64,000 nucleotides of DNA, from positions 434,001 through 498,000 of the forward strand of contig NZ_JAMXHT010000006.1 in assembly GCF_023955655.1 (NCBI RefSeq), given 5' to 3'. Shown one piece after another: positions 49,552-57,949 of the stretch. Position numbers and translations under genes: made by a program. This stretch comes from Ralstonia soli. Its GTDB lineage: Bacteria > Pseudomonadota > Gammaproteobacteria > Burkholderiales > Burkholderiaceae. The notes beneath the pieces were generated by a model that searched no databases, was not told the origin of the DNA, and saw nothing but the letters and a program-made list of their open reading frames with translations. Position 1 is the first letter of the stretch. Every line of letters begins with the position of its first letter.

Positions 49552-51711
49552 ATGACCTCCGACACGAACCCCAACCACGGCAGCCGCCGCAACTTCCTCA
49601 AGATGGCCAGCACGGGCGCGATTTCCGCCGCCGCGCTGGCTGCGTTCCCGCCGTCGATCCGCCGTGCGCTGGCGATTCCCGCCAACAACGCCACCGGCAC
49701 GATGCGCGATATCGAACACGTGGTGATCCTGATGCAGGAGAACCGCTCATTCGACAACTACTTCGGCACGCTGGCCGGCGTGCGCGGCTTTGGCGACCGC
49801 TTTCCGATCCCGCTGGCCGGCGGCCTGAATGTGTGGCAGCAGACCTACGTGCCGAGCAGCGGCCCAAGCCGCACGGTGCTGCCGTACTACCTCGACAGCA
49901 GCGCCGGCAACGCGCAGCGCGTGTCCGGCACGCCGCACAGCTACCCCGACGCACAAAACGCGTGGGACCTCGGCCGCATGAGCAAGTGGCCGACCTACAA
50001 GCAGACGCAGTCGATGGGCTACTACAAGCAGGCAGAGCTGGACTTCCAGTTCGCACTCGCCAACGCCTTCACGCTGTGCGACGCGTACCACTGCAGCTTC
50101 CACGGCGGCACCAACACCAACCGTCTGTTCCACTGGACGGGCACCAACGATCCGACGGGCGCAGCCGGCGGCCCGGTCATCGACAACAGCGGCGATCACC
50201 TCGACGCCAGCGTCACCTACAACTGGACGACCTATCCCGAGCGCCTGCAGACGGCCGGCGTGTCGTGGAAGGTCTACCAGAACATGCCGGACAACTTCAC
50301 CGACAACCCGCTCGCCGGCTTCAAGGCCTACCGCGACGCCAACGCCGCGCGCGGCAACCTGAAGGACGGCAGTCCGTTCCCGCCGTATGTCGCCGCTGTT
50401 GACGAGGCGGTCAGCCCGCTCATCAAGGGCGTGGGCAACACCATGCCCGACGGCGGCTTCCTGCAGGCACTGAAAGACGACATCGCCGCAGGCCTTCTGC
50501 CCCAGGTGTCGTGGATCGTCGCGCCCGCCACCTACTCCGAGCACCCCGGCCCATCGAGCCCCGTGCAGGGCGCCTGGTACACGCAGGAAGTGCTCAACGC
50601 GCTCACCGCCAACCCGGCCGTGTGGAGCAAGACGGTGCTCTTCATCAACTTTGACGAGAACGACGGCTTCTTCGACCACGTGCCGCCGCCCGCCGCCCCC
50701 GCGTATGACAGTGGCGTGCTGGCCGGCAAGTCGACGGTGAGCACCGCCGGCGAATACCACACGGATCAACACCCGTACGGCCCCGGCCCGCGCGTGCCGA
50801 TGTACATCGTCTCGCCATGGAGCCGCGGCGGCTGGGTCAACTCGCAGGCGTTCGACCACACCTCCGTGCTGCGCTTCCTGGAACTGCGCTTCAACGTCAA
50901 GGAGCCGAACATCAGCGCGTACCGCCGCGCCGTGCTGGGCGACCTGACCAGCGCGTTCAACTTCGTCAACCCGAACAACGAGACGCTGCCGACGCTGCCC
51001 AGCCGCGACAAGGCGACGGCCGATGCGATCCGCACCGCGCAAGGGTTGAAGCCGCAGGTGCCCGTGCCCTCTGTGGCGGCACAGCAGATGCCTACGCAGG
51101 CCACCGGCACGCGCCCCTCGCGCGCCCTGCCGTACGAGTTGCACGTCAGCGCCCGTGAAGACGCCACCAACCGCGCGCTGCGCCTGATTTTCAGCAACAC
51201 CGGCACGGCCGCCGCCGTCTTCCACGTGTACGACCGCCTGCACCTGGACCGCGTACCGCGCCGCTACGCCGTCGAGCCCGGCAAGATGCTCGACGATACG
51301 TGGGATGTGTACACCTCAGACAAGGGCAAGTACGACCTGTGGGTGCTCGGCCCCAACGGCTTCCACCGCGCGTTCTCGGGCGATGTGAGTGCCGTGTCGT
51401 CGGCAGGCGCGAGCGCACCGGAAATCCGCGTGTGCTACGACCTGGCCAACGCCGAGGTGTACGTGACGATGATGAACACCGGCACCACCAGCTGCACGTT
51501 CACCGTCAAGCCCAACGCCTACCGCAACGACGGCCCGTGGACGTTCGACATTCCCGCCGGCAAACAGCTCGACCAGCACTGGCCGATCGCGCGTCAGGGC
51601 AACTGGTACGACTTCACGGTGACGGTGCCGCAAGGCGGCTTCACGCGGCGCTTTGCGGGCCGCATGGAAACCGGCAAGGATGGTGTGTCCGACCCGGCGA
51701 TGGGGACCTGA
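49552..51711 (+). CDS. plcN: Phosphocholine-specific phospholipase C, Tat-exported
   Basis: Hydrolyses phosphatidylcholine-type lipids outside the cell. The 719-residue protein starts with a Tat signal: SRRNFLK at 11-17, then AISAAALAAF. The phosphoesterase core begins HVVILMQENRSFDNYFGT (about 57-73), with the metal-ligating Glu and Asn. YHCSFHGGTNTNR, NFDENDGFFDHVPPP and GPRVPMYIVSPWSRGG follow. Two C-terminal beta-sandwich repeats (DUF756 type, about 515-715) complete the family architecture. Relatives in Pseudomonas and Burkholderia are PlcH/PlcN; the exact paralogue and symbol are tentative. Two neighbouring lipoproteins precede it, and a repeat tract follows the stop. Confidence 0.95.
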   Translation: MTSDTNPNHGSRRNFLKMASTGAISAAALAAFPPSIRRALAIPANNATGTMRDIEHVVILMQENRSFDNYFGTLAGVRGFGDRFPIPLAGGLNVWQQTYVPSSGPSRTVLPYYLDSSAGNAQRVSGTPHSYPDAQNAWDLGRMSKWPTYKQTQSMGYYKQAELDFQFALANAFTLCDAYHCSFHGGTNTNRLFHWTGTNDPTGAAGGPVIDNSGDHLDASVTYNWTTYPERLQTAGVSWKVYQNMPDNFTDNPLAGFKAYRDANAARGNLKDGSPFPPYVAAVDEAVSPLIKGVGNTMPDGGFLQALKDDIAAGLLPQVSWIVAPATYSEHPGPSSPVQGAWYTQEVLNALTANPAVWSKTVLFINFDENDGFFDHVPPPAAPAYDSGVLAGKSTVSTAGEYHTDQHPYGPGPRVPMYIVSPWSRGGWVNSQAFDHTSVLRFLELRFNVKEPNISAYRRAVLGDLTSAFNFVNPNNETLPTLPSRDKATADAIRTAQGLKPQVPVPSVAAQQMPTQATGTRPSRALPYELHVSAREDATNRALRLIFSNTGTAAAVFHVYDRLHLDRVPRRYAVEPGKMLDDTWDVYTSDKGKYDLWVLGPNGFHRAFSGDVSAVSSAGASAPEIRVCYDLANAEVYVTMMNTGTTSCTFTVKPNAYRNDGPWTFDIPAGKQLDQHWPIARQGNWYDFTVTVPQGGFTRRFAGRMETGKDGVSDPAMGT

Positions 51712-51739
51712 CGACGAGACGCCTGCGGGCGGCTTTGTT

Positions 51740-52140
51740 GGCGTTCCAAACGCCGGCGTTGAGGCAAAACGCATCAACACCGGCGCTCTGAGTGCCGACG
51801 TCGAAGCCAAAAGCATCGCGCGCGGAACCCAAAGCATCGGATTCGATACCCGTGGTATCCGTATCGAATTTTGAAAGCACCGTCGCCGCGTCAAAATGCG
51901 CGATGACGAGGCAAAAAATGGCGATATCGGAATTTTTCCGTTCGATGCGTGCTGCTTTTTTCATCACCGCTGATGCTTTTTGCATCAACGCCAAGGCTTT
52001 AAGCGCTGCGGGCGAGGCCCGGAGCCCGGGATTCGAAACCTTGAGTGTTGAAGCCGATGCTTTGCACCCCACCGTCGATGCTGCGTGCTTCGAGGCCGGA
52101 GCGCCAGGGCCGCGCGGTCGATGCTTTTTGCCCCGATGCC
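51740..52140 (+). repeat. Degenerate 21-bp tandem repeats encoding heptapeptides
   Basis: Units can be laid out in exact 21-base steps from 51740 to 51886 (seven units) and from 51972 to about 52140 (eight), with a less clear middle. Shared words recur at the same phase: GCAAAACGCATC (51764), GCCAAAAGCATC (51806), CCCAAAGCATC (51828), then GATGCTTTTTGC (51972), GATGCTTTGC (52056) and GATGCTTTTTGC (52120). A shared GGATTC closes units at 51844 and 52034. Translated in frame this gives seven-residue units such as SADVEAK and DALHPTV. Confidence 0.8.
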
Positions 52141-52221
52141 GGGGCTGTACGCAGCGTGCTCGGTGTATCCGGCCCGGCCCCACTGGTCGCTGACAAGAAG
52201 CAAGCGCAAAGCGCAGAACGC

Positions 52222-52251
52222 GGGCGGCCTTCGCAAGGGGGCCGCCCGTTT
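52222..52251 (+). terminator. Stem-loop after the repeat tract, weak terminator
   Basis: GGGCGGCC (52222-52229) and GGCCGCCC (52240-52247) form an 8-bp stem followed on the plus strand by GTTTCTATT. It could end a plcN transcript reading through the repeats. The T tract is interrupted. Confidence 0.5.
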
Positions 52252-52255
52252 CTAT

Positions 52256-52873
52256 TCAGAGCGTGCGCTGATACGGAAACAGCGCCGCGTTGAAGCCGCC
52301 GAGCGCACGCAGATGCGCCCAGTCGAAGCACGGCCCCGGATCGGTCTTGCGGCCGGGCGCGATATCGGAGTGCCCCGCAATCGCGGCAATCGGGTACGCC
52401 GCGCAGATCGCCCGCACGAGTGCTGCCGTGGCGGCGTACTGCTCGGGCGTAAAGGGCAAGTCATCCGTGCCCTCGATCTCGATGCCGACCGAGAAATCGT
52501 TGCAGCGCGCGCGGCCGAAGAAGTCCGATGCGCCGGCATGCCACGCGCGCGCACCGCACGGCGCGAACTGCACGCACTCGCCCGTGCGACGGATGAAGAA
52601 GTGCGCCGACACACGTACGCCGCGCAACTGGTCGAAGTACGGGTGCGCGTCGCAGTCGAGCGTGTTGGTGAAGAAATCGAGCACGTCATCGGTGCCGAAG
52701 TCGGTGGCGAACTGCGCAGGCGGCAGGCTGATGTTGTGCAGCACGATCAGGTCGATCGGCATGCCTTCGGGCCGCGCGTCGATGTTGGGCGATGGATGGC
52801 GGCGCATGCCGCGCACCCAGCCGTCGGCGTCGATGTGCATGGCGTGCGTGAGGTGCGGTTCAGACATCACCAT
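52256..52873 (-). CDS. ampD: N-acetyl-anhydromuramyl-L-alanine amidase
   Basis: Cytoplasmic zinc amidase that removes the peptide from anhydromuropeptides during murein recycling, thereby lowering AmpC-type induction. The 205-residue protein shows PIDLIVLHNISLPPAQF (first zinc His), SAHFFIRRTGECVQF, AWHAGASDFFGRARCNDFSVGIEIEG (second His region and catalytic Glu) and IAGHSDIAPGRKTDPGPCFDW (third His and Asp). Two starts are possible, 52873 and 52867; both overlap the end of pilR (14 or 8 bases). It acts upstream of mpl in the same pathway. Confidence 0.95.
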   Translation of the reverse strand: MVMSEPHLTHAMHIDADGWVRGMRRHPSPNIDARPEGMPIDLIVLHNISLPPAQFATDFGTDDVLDFFTNTLDCDAHPYFDQLRGVRVSAHFFIRRTGECVQFAPCGARAWHAGASDFFGRARCNDFSVGIEIEGTDDLPFTPEQYAATAALVRAICAAYPIAAIAGHSDIAPGRKTDPGPCFDWAHLRALGGFNAALFPYQRTL

Positions 52874-54449
52874 TCAGCCCGTTGCCACCGGCTTCAGCGT
52901 CGCGCGGGTCGCGAATGCCCAACTGCTGCATGCGATAGCGCAACTGGCGGAACGACAGCCCAAGCAGCTTGGCAGCCGCGGTACGGTTGAAGCCGGTCTG
53001 ATCCAGCGCCGACAGAATCACGCTGCGCTCGACCGACTCCAGATAGGCCGGCAGGTCGATCGGCAGCGCGACGTTTGGCAGCGCGGGCTGTGTGGCCGCG
53101 GCGGAAACCGGCTCGGCTGGCGGCGCCATCGAGCCTGAAGCTGGGCTCGATGGTGGTGCCGGCATGGTGATGGCATCGGGCCAGCCCGCCATCGGCGGCG
53201 GTGCCATCGGGTGATTGGCGGCGGCCTGCGCTTCGCGCGTGCGGTGGAACAGCGGCGAGCGCTCGATCTCGGCGCCGAGCGCACCCAGGTCATCCACGTC
53301 GATCGACTCGCCTTCGGCAAACGCGTAGGCGCGCTCCAGCAGGTTCTCCAGCTCGCGCACGTTGCCCGGAAACGGATACGCGCACAACTGCTGCAGCGCC
53401 GGACGCGTCAGCCGCTTGGGCCGCGGATCGCCATAGCGGTTGGCGAGCTGCTCCAGCAGCACGCCGGCCAACACGGGCACGTCTTCGGCGCGCTCGCGCA
53501 GCGTGGGCATGCGCAGCTCCAGCACGTTCAGGCGGTAGAACAAGTCTTCGCGGAAGCGTCCGGCGGCGACCAGGCGCGCGAGGTTCTGGTGGCTCGCGCA
53601 CACCACGCGCACGTCGACCGGGTCTTCGCGGCTCTCGCCGATCTTGCGCACGCGGCGCTCCTGCAGCGCGCGCAGCAATTTCACCTGCATCGTCAGCGGC
53701 AGGTCGGCCACTTCATCAAGCATGAGCGTGCCGCCGTTGGCCGCCTGGAAGAAGCCCTGGCGATCGCTGTCGGCGCCGGTGAAGGCGCCCTTCACGTAGC
53801 CGAAGAACTCGGCTTCCATCAGATTCTCGGGGATCGCCCCGCAGTTGACCGCCACAAACGGCCGCGACGCGCGCGACGACAGTGCGTGAATGGCGCGCGC
53901 TGCGCGTTCCTTGCCGCTGCCCGACTCCCCGCTGATGACCACCGGCGCCATGCTGCGCGCCAGCCGCATCAACGAGCGGCGCACTTCCTGCATGGCAGCC
54001 GAGTGGCCGGGCAGCAGTTCATTGGTGCGCTCGGCCAGGTCCGAGTTGCCGGGGTCAGGATCGCGCTGCTGGCGTCCCAGCGCGTTCAGCACGAGGCTGC
54101 GCAACTGGTCGAGCGAGAGCGGCTTGGCGATGTAGTCGAACGCGCCGGCCTTGAGCGCCTCCACGGCGTTCTCGGCGCTGCCATAGGCGGTGATGACGGC
54201 TACCGGCGTGCGGTCGGCCGTGGCCGAGAGCTGGCGCACCAGTTCGATGCCCAGGCCATCACCGAGGCGCATGTCGGTCAACACGAGCGCAAAGCGCTGG
54301 CGCGACAGGGCCTCGCGCGCTTCGGCCAGGCCACCGGCGAGCACCACGTCGTGCCCCATGCGGCGCAGGGAGATTTCCAGCAGCTCGCGCAGGTCGGCTT
54401 CGTCATCGACGACGAGAATGGGTTCGCGAACGATGGCGGCTTTGGACAT
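52860..54449 (-). CDS. pilR: Sigma-54-dependent response regulator PilR
   Basis: NtrC-type activator that, with PilS, controls type IV pilin transcription through RpoN. The 529-residue protein has a receiver domain (1-120) with phosphoacceptor Asp59 in LVLTDMRLGDGLG. The AAA+ domain has Walker A GESGSGKE, the sigma-54 contact loop GAFTGA in YVKGAFTGADSD, and LMLDEVADLPL. A proline-rich linker of about 70 residues leads to the Fis-type helix-turn-helix (FNRTAAAKLLGLSFRQLRYRM). It follows pilS after 26 bases and overlaps ampD. No pilin gene is in the window. Confidence 0.95.
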   Translation of the reverse strand: MSKAAIVREPILVVDDEADLRELLEISLRRMGHDVVLAGGLAEAREALSRQRFALVLTDMRLGDGLGIELVRQLSATADRTPVAVITAYGSAENAVEALKAGAFDYIAKPLSLDQLRSLVLNALGRQQRDPDPGNSDLAERTNELLPGHSAAMQEVRRSLMRLARSMAPVVISGESGSGKERAARAIHALSSRASRPFVAVNCGAIPENLMEAEFFGYVKGAFTGADSDRQGFFQAANGGTLMLDEVADLPLTMQVKLLRALQERRVRKIGESREDPVDVRVVCASHQNLARLVAAGRFREDLFYRLNVLELRMPTLRERAEDVPVLAGVLLEQLANRYGDPRPKRLTRPALQQLCAYPFPGNVRELENLLERAYAFAEGESIDVDDLGALGAEIERSPLFHRTREAQAAANHPMAPPPMAGWPDAITMPAPPSSPASGSMAPPAEPVSAAATQPALPNVALPIDLPAYLESVERSVILSALDQTGFNRTAAAKLLGLSFRQLRYRMQQLGIRDPRDAEAGGNGLNGDV

Positions 54450-54475
54450 GGATCAGCAAAAGGTGGTGCGGTGGC

Positions 54476-56563
54476 TCAATCTGCCGCAGGCACAGCAGGT
54501 TGGTCAAACATCAGGGTGATGACGAAGGCGCGGCGCGGCAACGTGCCACGCGCCTCCATGGTCAACGCTCCGGTGCGATCGAGCAAGGATTCCAGCGCGA
54601 TGGCGCCGTACCGGATCTGCGCATCGTTGGCGCTGCACAACTCGCGCGCCATGTAGAGGCCGAGGCCGGTGCCTTGGGCGTCATTCGTGAAGAACGGCTC
54701 GAACAGGCTGCGTTGCTGTTCGGCCGGCACTTCGGGGCCGTCGTTCCAGATGACGAGTTCGGCGTGGGTGTCGTCCAGCGCGTAGGCGGCCAGTTGGATC
54801 GAGCCCGGCACGCGGCGGCAATAGCGCAGCGCGTTGTCGAGCATGTTGCCCACCACCTGCTGCAGCTGCGCCGGGTCGAACAGCACCGGCTTGTTCAGGC
54901 CCACGGCCACGCGCACGAGGTTCGGGTTGATCTCGGTGGCCTCGCCTGCGCCGCCCGGTGCGGAGGCACCGTTACGGCGCTGCGCTTCGGCGCGCCAGCG
55001 CTCGACCACTTCGGGCAGCACCTGCGCAAGCTGCACGCGCACACGCTCACCGCGCGGGCGACGCGAGAGCATCAGCACATCGGCGACCACCTGATCAAGC
55101 CGGCGCACGTTGTCGCGAATGATGCGCAACAGGCGTGTCTCCACGCCGGAGCCCTCGGGGCGAGCCTGCTCACCAGCGTCACCGGGGTCATCCAGCAGCT
55201 CGGCCGCCTGGCTGATTGCCGCCAGCGGGTTGCGGATCTGGTGCGCAACGCTGGCCACCAGCCGCCCCATCGACGCGAGCTTTTCCTGCTGCGCCTGCTC
55301 CGCCACGCGCTCCCAGCTTTCGACGTGGACGAGCACGGTGTCGTGCAACTCGTGCCGCAGGAAGGCCTCGTCGTCGGCCGACCAGCCCTGTGTCATGGCG
55401 TCGGCCAATGGAATGCGCGAGCGTGTCTCGCTACCCTCGCCCGGCAAACCCAGGCCGATCCCGCTGAGCAGGCTGTCCAGATAGACACCACGCAGGTTGG
55501 CGAGGCTCGGCAGGATGAAACGCAGCCGCAGGCGCGCGCTCAATGTTGCCCGCCCGGCGCGGCCGTGCGGCGCGATCGGCAGCAGATCAAGAATGCGCGG
55601 CGCATCGTCGTCGCCGGTGCCGTCGGCGGGGCGGGCCTTGCGGCGCAGCCACTGGCGCAGCATCTCGAGCAGCGGGCGCAGGTGCGGCACGTCCTTCAGG
55701 TCGAACAGCATCGCGCCGCTGCCGACAAACGCGTTTTGCGGCACCCCGAGCAGCACGGCCGCCGCCGGGTTGGCGGCCACGACACGGCCATCGGCGCGCA
55801 CCAGCATCACGCCGTCCTGCATGTCGTAGACCATCAGCCGATTGACGAGCTGCTGCAGGCGCAACTCGCGCTCGCGCGCCATCGTCAGACGCTCCTGCGC
55901 GATCTGGCGGTGCGACAGGCCATACATCATCGACGCGGCCATCATGTAGATCAGGCCGTACAGCCCGGCAGACGCCAGCCCCGGCGCGATCACGCCGTCG
56001 CCCAGCATCTGCAGGAACGGATCGGCAAGCACCACGATCGACGCGACTGCCGCCGTGAACAGCGCAAACAACAGGCTGGTGAGTGCGCCGGCAGCCAGCA
56101 CCGGCATCAGCAGCACCATCGCCACGCTGGCCGACATGCGCGAGAGCGTGGCATACGCCAACCCCAGGAACAGCAGATCGAGCATCACATCGAGCCGCAC
56201 GCGGAACTGGAACCGCGAGCGCCACCAGCCCGACGCCGCCAGAATCAGCACGGCCAGCGCCAGGTACGGCAGCGCCAGGCTGAGCAGTGCTTCGGCATTG
56301 GGCAGGCCTGCGCCACCGCTGGACTCGCGCGGCACCATCACGAACAACAGCAGCACCAGCGCCACGGCCGCACGGCTGAAGGCGAAATAGCGCAGCAGGC
56401 GCCATTGGAATTCGGGAGGATCGGGCTCCAGCCAGACCGAGCGCAGCGCGCGCCAGGCGTTCAGGCGCGACAACAGACTACGCAAACCGGAGGGCTGGGC
56501 CGGTGCGGCATCGTCCGCGCCTGCCGGTTTGGTGTCAGCGGCGCTCGACGCCTCGGGCGTCAT
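54476..56563 (-). CDS. pilS: Sensor histidine kinase PilS
   Basis: Membrane kinase partner of PilR. The 695-residue protein starts with a disordered cytoplasmic stretch (about 40 residues). Six hydrophobic segments follow (about 60-215, for example AAVALVLLLFVMV, ALPYLALAVLILAA, VAMVLLMPVLAAGALTSLLFA), then a PAS-like domain (YDMQDGVMLVRADGRVVAANPAA). HisKA carries the phosphorylated histidine in SVAHQIRNPLAAISQA (about 443), and the ATPase domain has NMLDNALRY, and GTGLGLYMAREL near the end. The start overlaps the stop of the PP0621-like gene (ATGA). Confidence 0.94.
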   Translation of the reverse strand: MTPEASSAADTKPAGADDAAPAQPSGLRSLLSRLNAWRALRSVWLEPDPPEFQWRLLRYFAFSRAAVALVLLLFVMVPRESSGGAGLPNAEALLSLALPYLALAVLILAASGWWRSRFQFRVRLDVMLDLLFLGLAYATLSRMSASVAMVLLMPVLAAGALTSLLFALFTAAVASIVVLADPFLQMLGDGVIAPGLASAGLYGLIYMMAASMMYGLSHRQIAQERLTMARERELRLQQLVNRLMVYDMQDGVMLVRADGRVVAANPAAAVLLGVPQNAFVGSGAMLFDLKDVPHLRPLLEMLRQWLRRKARPADGTGDDDAPRILDLLPIAPHGRAGRATLSARLRLRFILPSLANLRGVYLDSLLSGIGLGLPGEGSETRSRIPLADAMTQGWSADDEAFLRHELHDTVLVHVESWERVAEQAQQEKLASMGRLVASVAHQIRNPLAAISQAAELLDDPGDAGEQARPEGSGVETRLLRIIRDNVRRLDQVVADVLMLSRRPRGERVRVQLAQVLPEVVERWRAEAQRRNGASAPGGAGEATEINPNLVRVAVGLNKPVLFDPAQLQQVVGNMLDNALRYCRRVPGSIQLAAYALDDTHAELVIWNDGPEVPAEQQRSLFEPFFTNDAQGTGLGLYMARELCSANDAQIRYGAIALESLLDRTGALTMEARGTLPRRAFVITLMFDQPAVPAAD

Positions 56564-56826
56564 GAGGTGCCCCGGTCAGCGTGCTCCGGGCAACGGTAGC
56601 GGCCGCCAGCCAACGCAACCATGCCGGTGCGTGGCGCATGCACGCCGCACACCGCACATTGCTCGATGGGCTGGGATGCGCCCACCTCGGGCGCACGCGT
56701 GGCCGGCCCTTGACCGCGGGAAGACGTCTGCGCCTGCCCCGAAGACCGGGATGGACGCGCGCCCAGGCGACTCAACCACCACCAGCCGGCGAGCAGCATC
56801 AGGATCAGCAGGACAGGACGGGACAT
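56560..56826 (-). CDS. PP0621-like small protein with zinc-ribbon cysteines
   Basis: An 88-residue protein. It has an N-terminal membrane helix (VLLILMLLAGWWWLSRLG), a short Ser/Gly/Arg linker (about 20-45) and a compact C-terminal domain with four metal-type ligands (QCAVCGVHAP, then YRCPEH). This matches the PP0621 family, whose role is unknown but which usually sits next to pilS. It overlaps pilS by four bases, so coupled translation is likely; a part in pilus regulation is a guess. Confidence 0.85.
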   Translation of the reverse strand: MSRPVLLILMLLAGWWWLSRLGARPSRSSGQAQTSSRGQGPATRAPEVGASQPIEQCAVCGVHAPRTGMVALAGGRYRCPEHADRGTS

Positions 56827-56865
56827 GAAAGACAGACAGGTAATGGCGCTGGCGCCGGAAACGCG

Positions 56866-57780
56866 CTACGCGCGATGCAGGATGACTTCAAGCACGAAGC
56901 GGCTGCCCACATACGCCAGCAGCAGAATCGCAAAGGCCGCCATCACCCAGCGCAGCGCCACGCGGCCACGCCAGCCACGAAAACGGCGGCCAATCAGGAT
57001 GCCGCCGAACATCAGCCACGACAGCACCGCAAAGACGTTCTTGTGATCGAACTGGAAGGCACGATGAAACAGCTGCTCGGAAAACAGCGCGCCCGACGCA
57101 ATGGTGAGCGTGAGCAGCACGAAGCCCGCACCGATCAGGCGGAACAACAGCTTCTCCAGCGTGAGCAGCGGCGGCAGCAGGTCGAGCCAGCGGCCGAGCC
57201 AGCCCGATTCGGCCGGGCGGTTGATGGTATGCAGGCGGCGCTCGGCGGCCAGCATCAGGATCGCGTGGAAGGCTGCCAGCGTGAACAGCCCGTAGGCCAC
57301 GTTGGCGATGGCGAAGTGCAGCTTGAACAGCGGGCTGGCCGCATAGCCGAGAATCTGCGCGCCCGGAAAGGCCAGCGGCAGCAAGCTGCCGATGAGCGCC
57401 ACCGGCATCACCAGCAGGCCCAGGCCCGCGAGCGAGAAGAACAGGCTCTCGATCCAGAAGATGCCCACGCCCAGCCACAGCATCGACGACAGCGCATAGG
57501 CAAAGCCGAACACCATGGCGCTGGCCGGGAAGATGGTCTCGTGCAGCAGAAGGCCATGGACCCCGAGCGCGACCAGCAACGCCCAGCGCCACCAGGCCGG
57601 AGCGGAATCGGCGGAGGCTGGAGGCGGCGGCACCAGCACCGCCGCGCCCGCGGGCTGTCCGCCCGCCATGGCTCCAGCAGCGGCCGGGGCGCCGAGCCCA
57701 CCGCGTCGCGCCCACGCCGCCCAGGCGAGGGTGCCGTAGAGAAGCGCCGTCAGCGCATACAGTACAATCACCATTTGCAC
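56866..57780 (-). CDS. CcsA/YpjD-family inner-membrane protein
   Basis: A 304-residue protein of the cytochrome c assembly (CcsA/CcmC) superfamily, most like YpjD. It has about eight predicted helices (for example VIVLYALTALLYGTLAWAAWA, MVFGFAYALSSMLWLGVGIFW, LAGLGLLVMPVALIGSLLPLAF). LHFAIANVAYGLFTLAAFHAIL and FQFDHKNVFAVLSWLMFGGILIGRRF have conserved histidines in heme-binding-like positions, and GWRGRVALRWVM closes it. Its exact role is unsettled. It is divergent from ffh, and the PP0621-like gene follows after 39 bases. Confidence 0.88.
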   Translation of the reverse strand: MQMVIVLYALTALLYGTLAWAAWARRGGLGAPAAAGAMAGGQPAGAAVLVPPPPASADSAPAWWRWALLVALGVHGLLLHETIFPASAMVFGFAYALSSMLWLGVGIFWIESLFFSLAGLGLLVMPVALIGSLLPLAFPGAQILGYAASPLFKLHFAIANVAYGLFTLAAFHAILMLAAERRLHTINRPAESGWLGRWLDLLPPLLTLEKLLFRLIGAGFVLLTLTIASGALFSEQLFHRAFQFDHKNVFAVLSWLMFGGILIGRRFRGWRGRVALRWVMAAFAILLLAYVGSRFVLEVILHRA

Positions 57781-57949
57781 AGTTTACCGCAGCGCACCCG
57801 GGTTTTGGCCGGGGCGCCCCCCGCCGAAACCCTCGCCGGGCGGCAACGCAACATGCGCGCATTCAGCACATTCCAGCCGGCGCCAGCCCCATCCGCGCCG
57901 GCCAGCTTCTTCCCAATACTGTCCCCAATTCCGGATCCCTCACACTGTC

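Larger units (their letters stand above)
51712..52255. other. Region between plcN and ampD, mostly a 21-bp repeat tract
   Basis: About 540 bases. The central 400 are a 21-bp-periodic degenerate repeat. Several frames, on both strands, are open across it; the longest are 180 codons on the minus strand and 133 on the plus. Because the period is a multiple of three, open frames are expected and none is convincing as a gene. A hairpin follows at 52222-52247. Confidence 0.6.

Noticed and set aside
51641-52183. A 180-codon minus-strand frame, and plus-strand frames, across the 21-bp repeats
   Set aside because: Open frames follow from a period divisible by three; no ribosome-binding site or conserved start. 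Kept as a repeat tract, not as genes.
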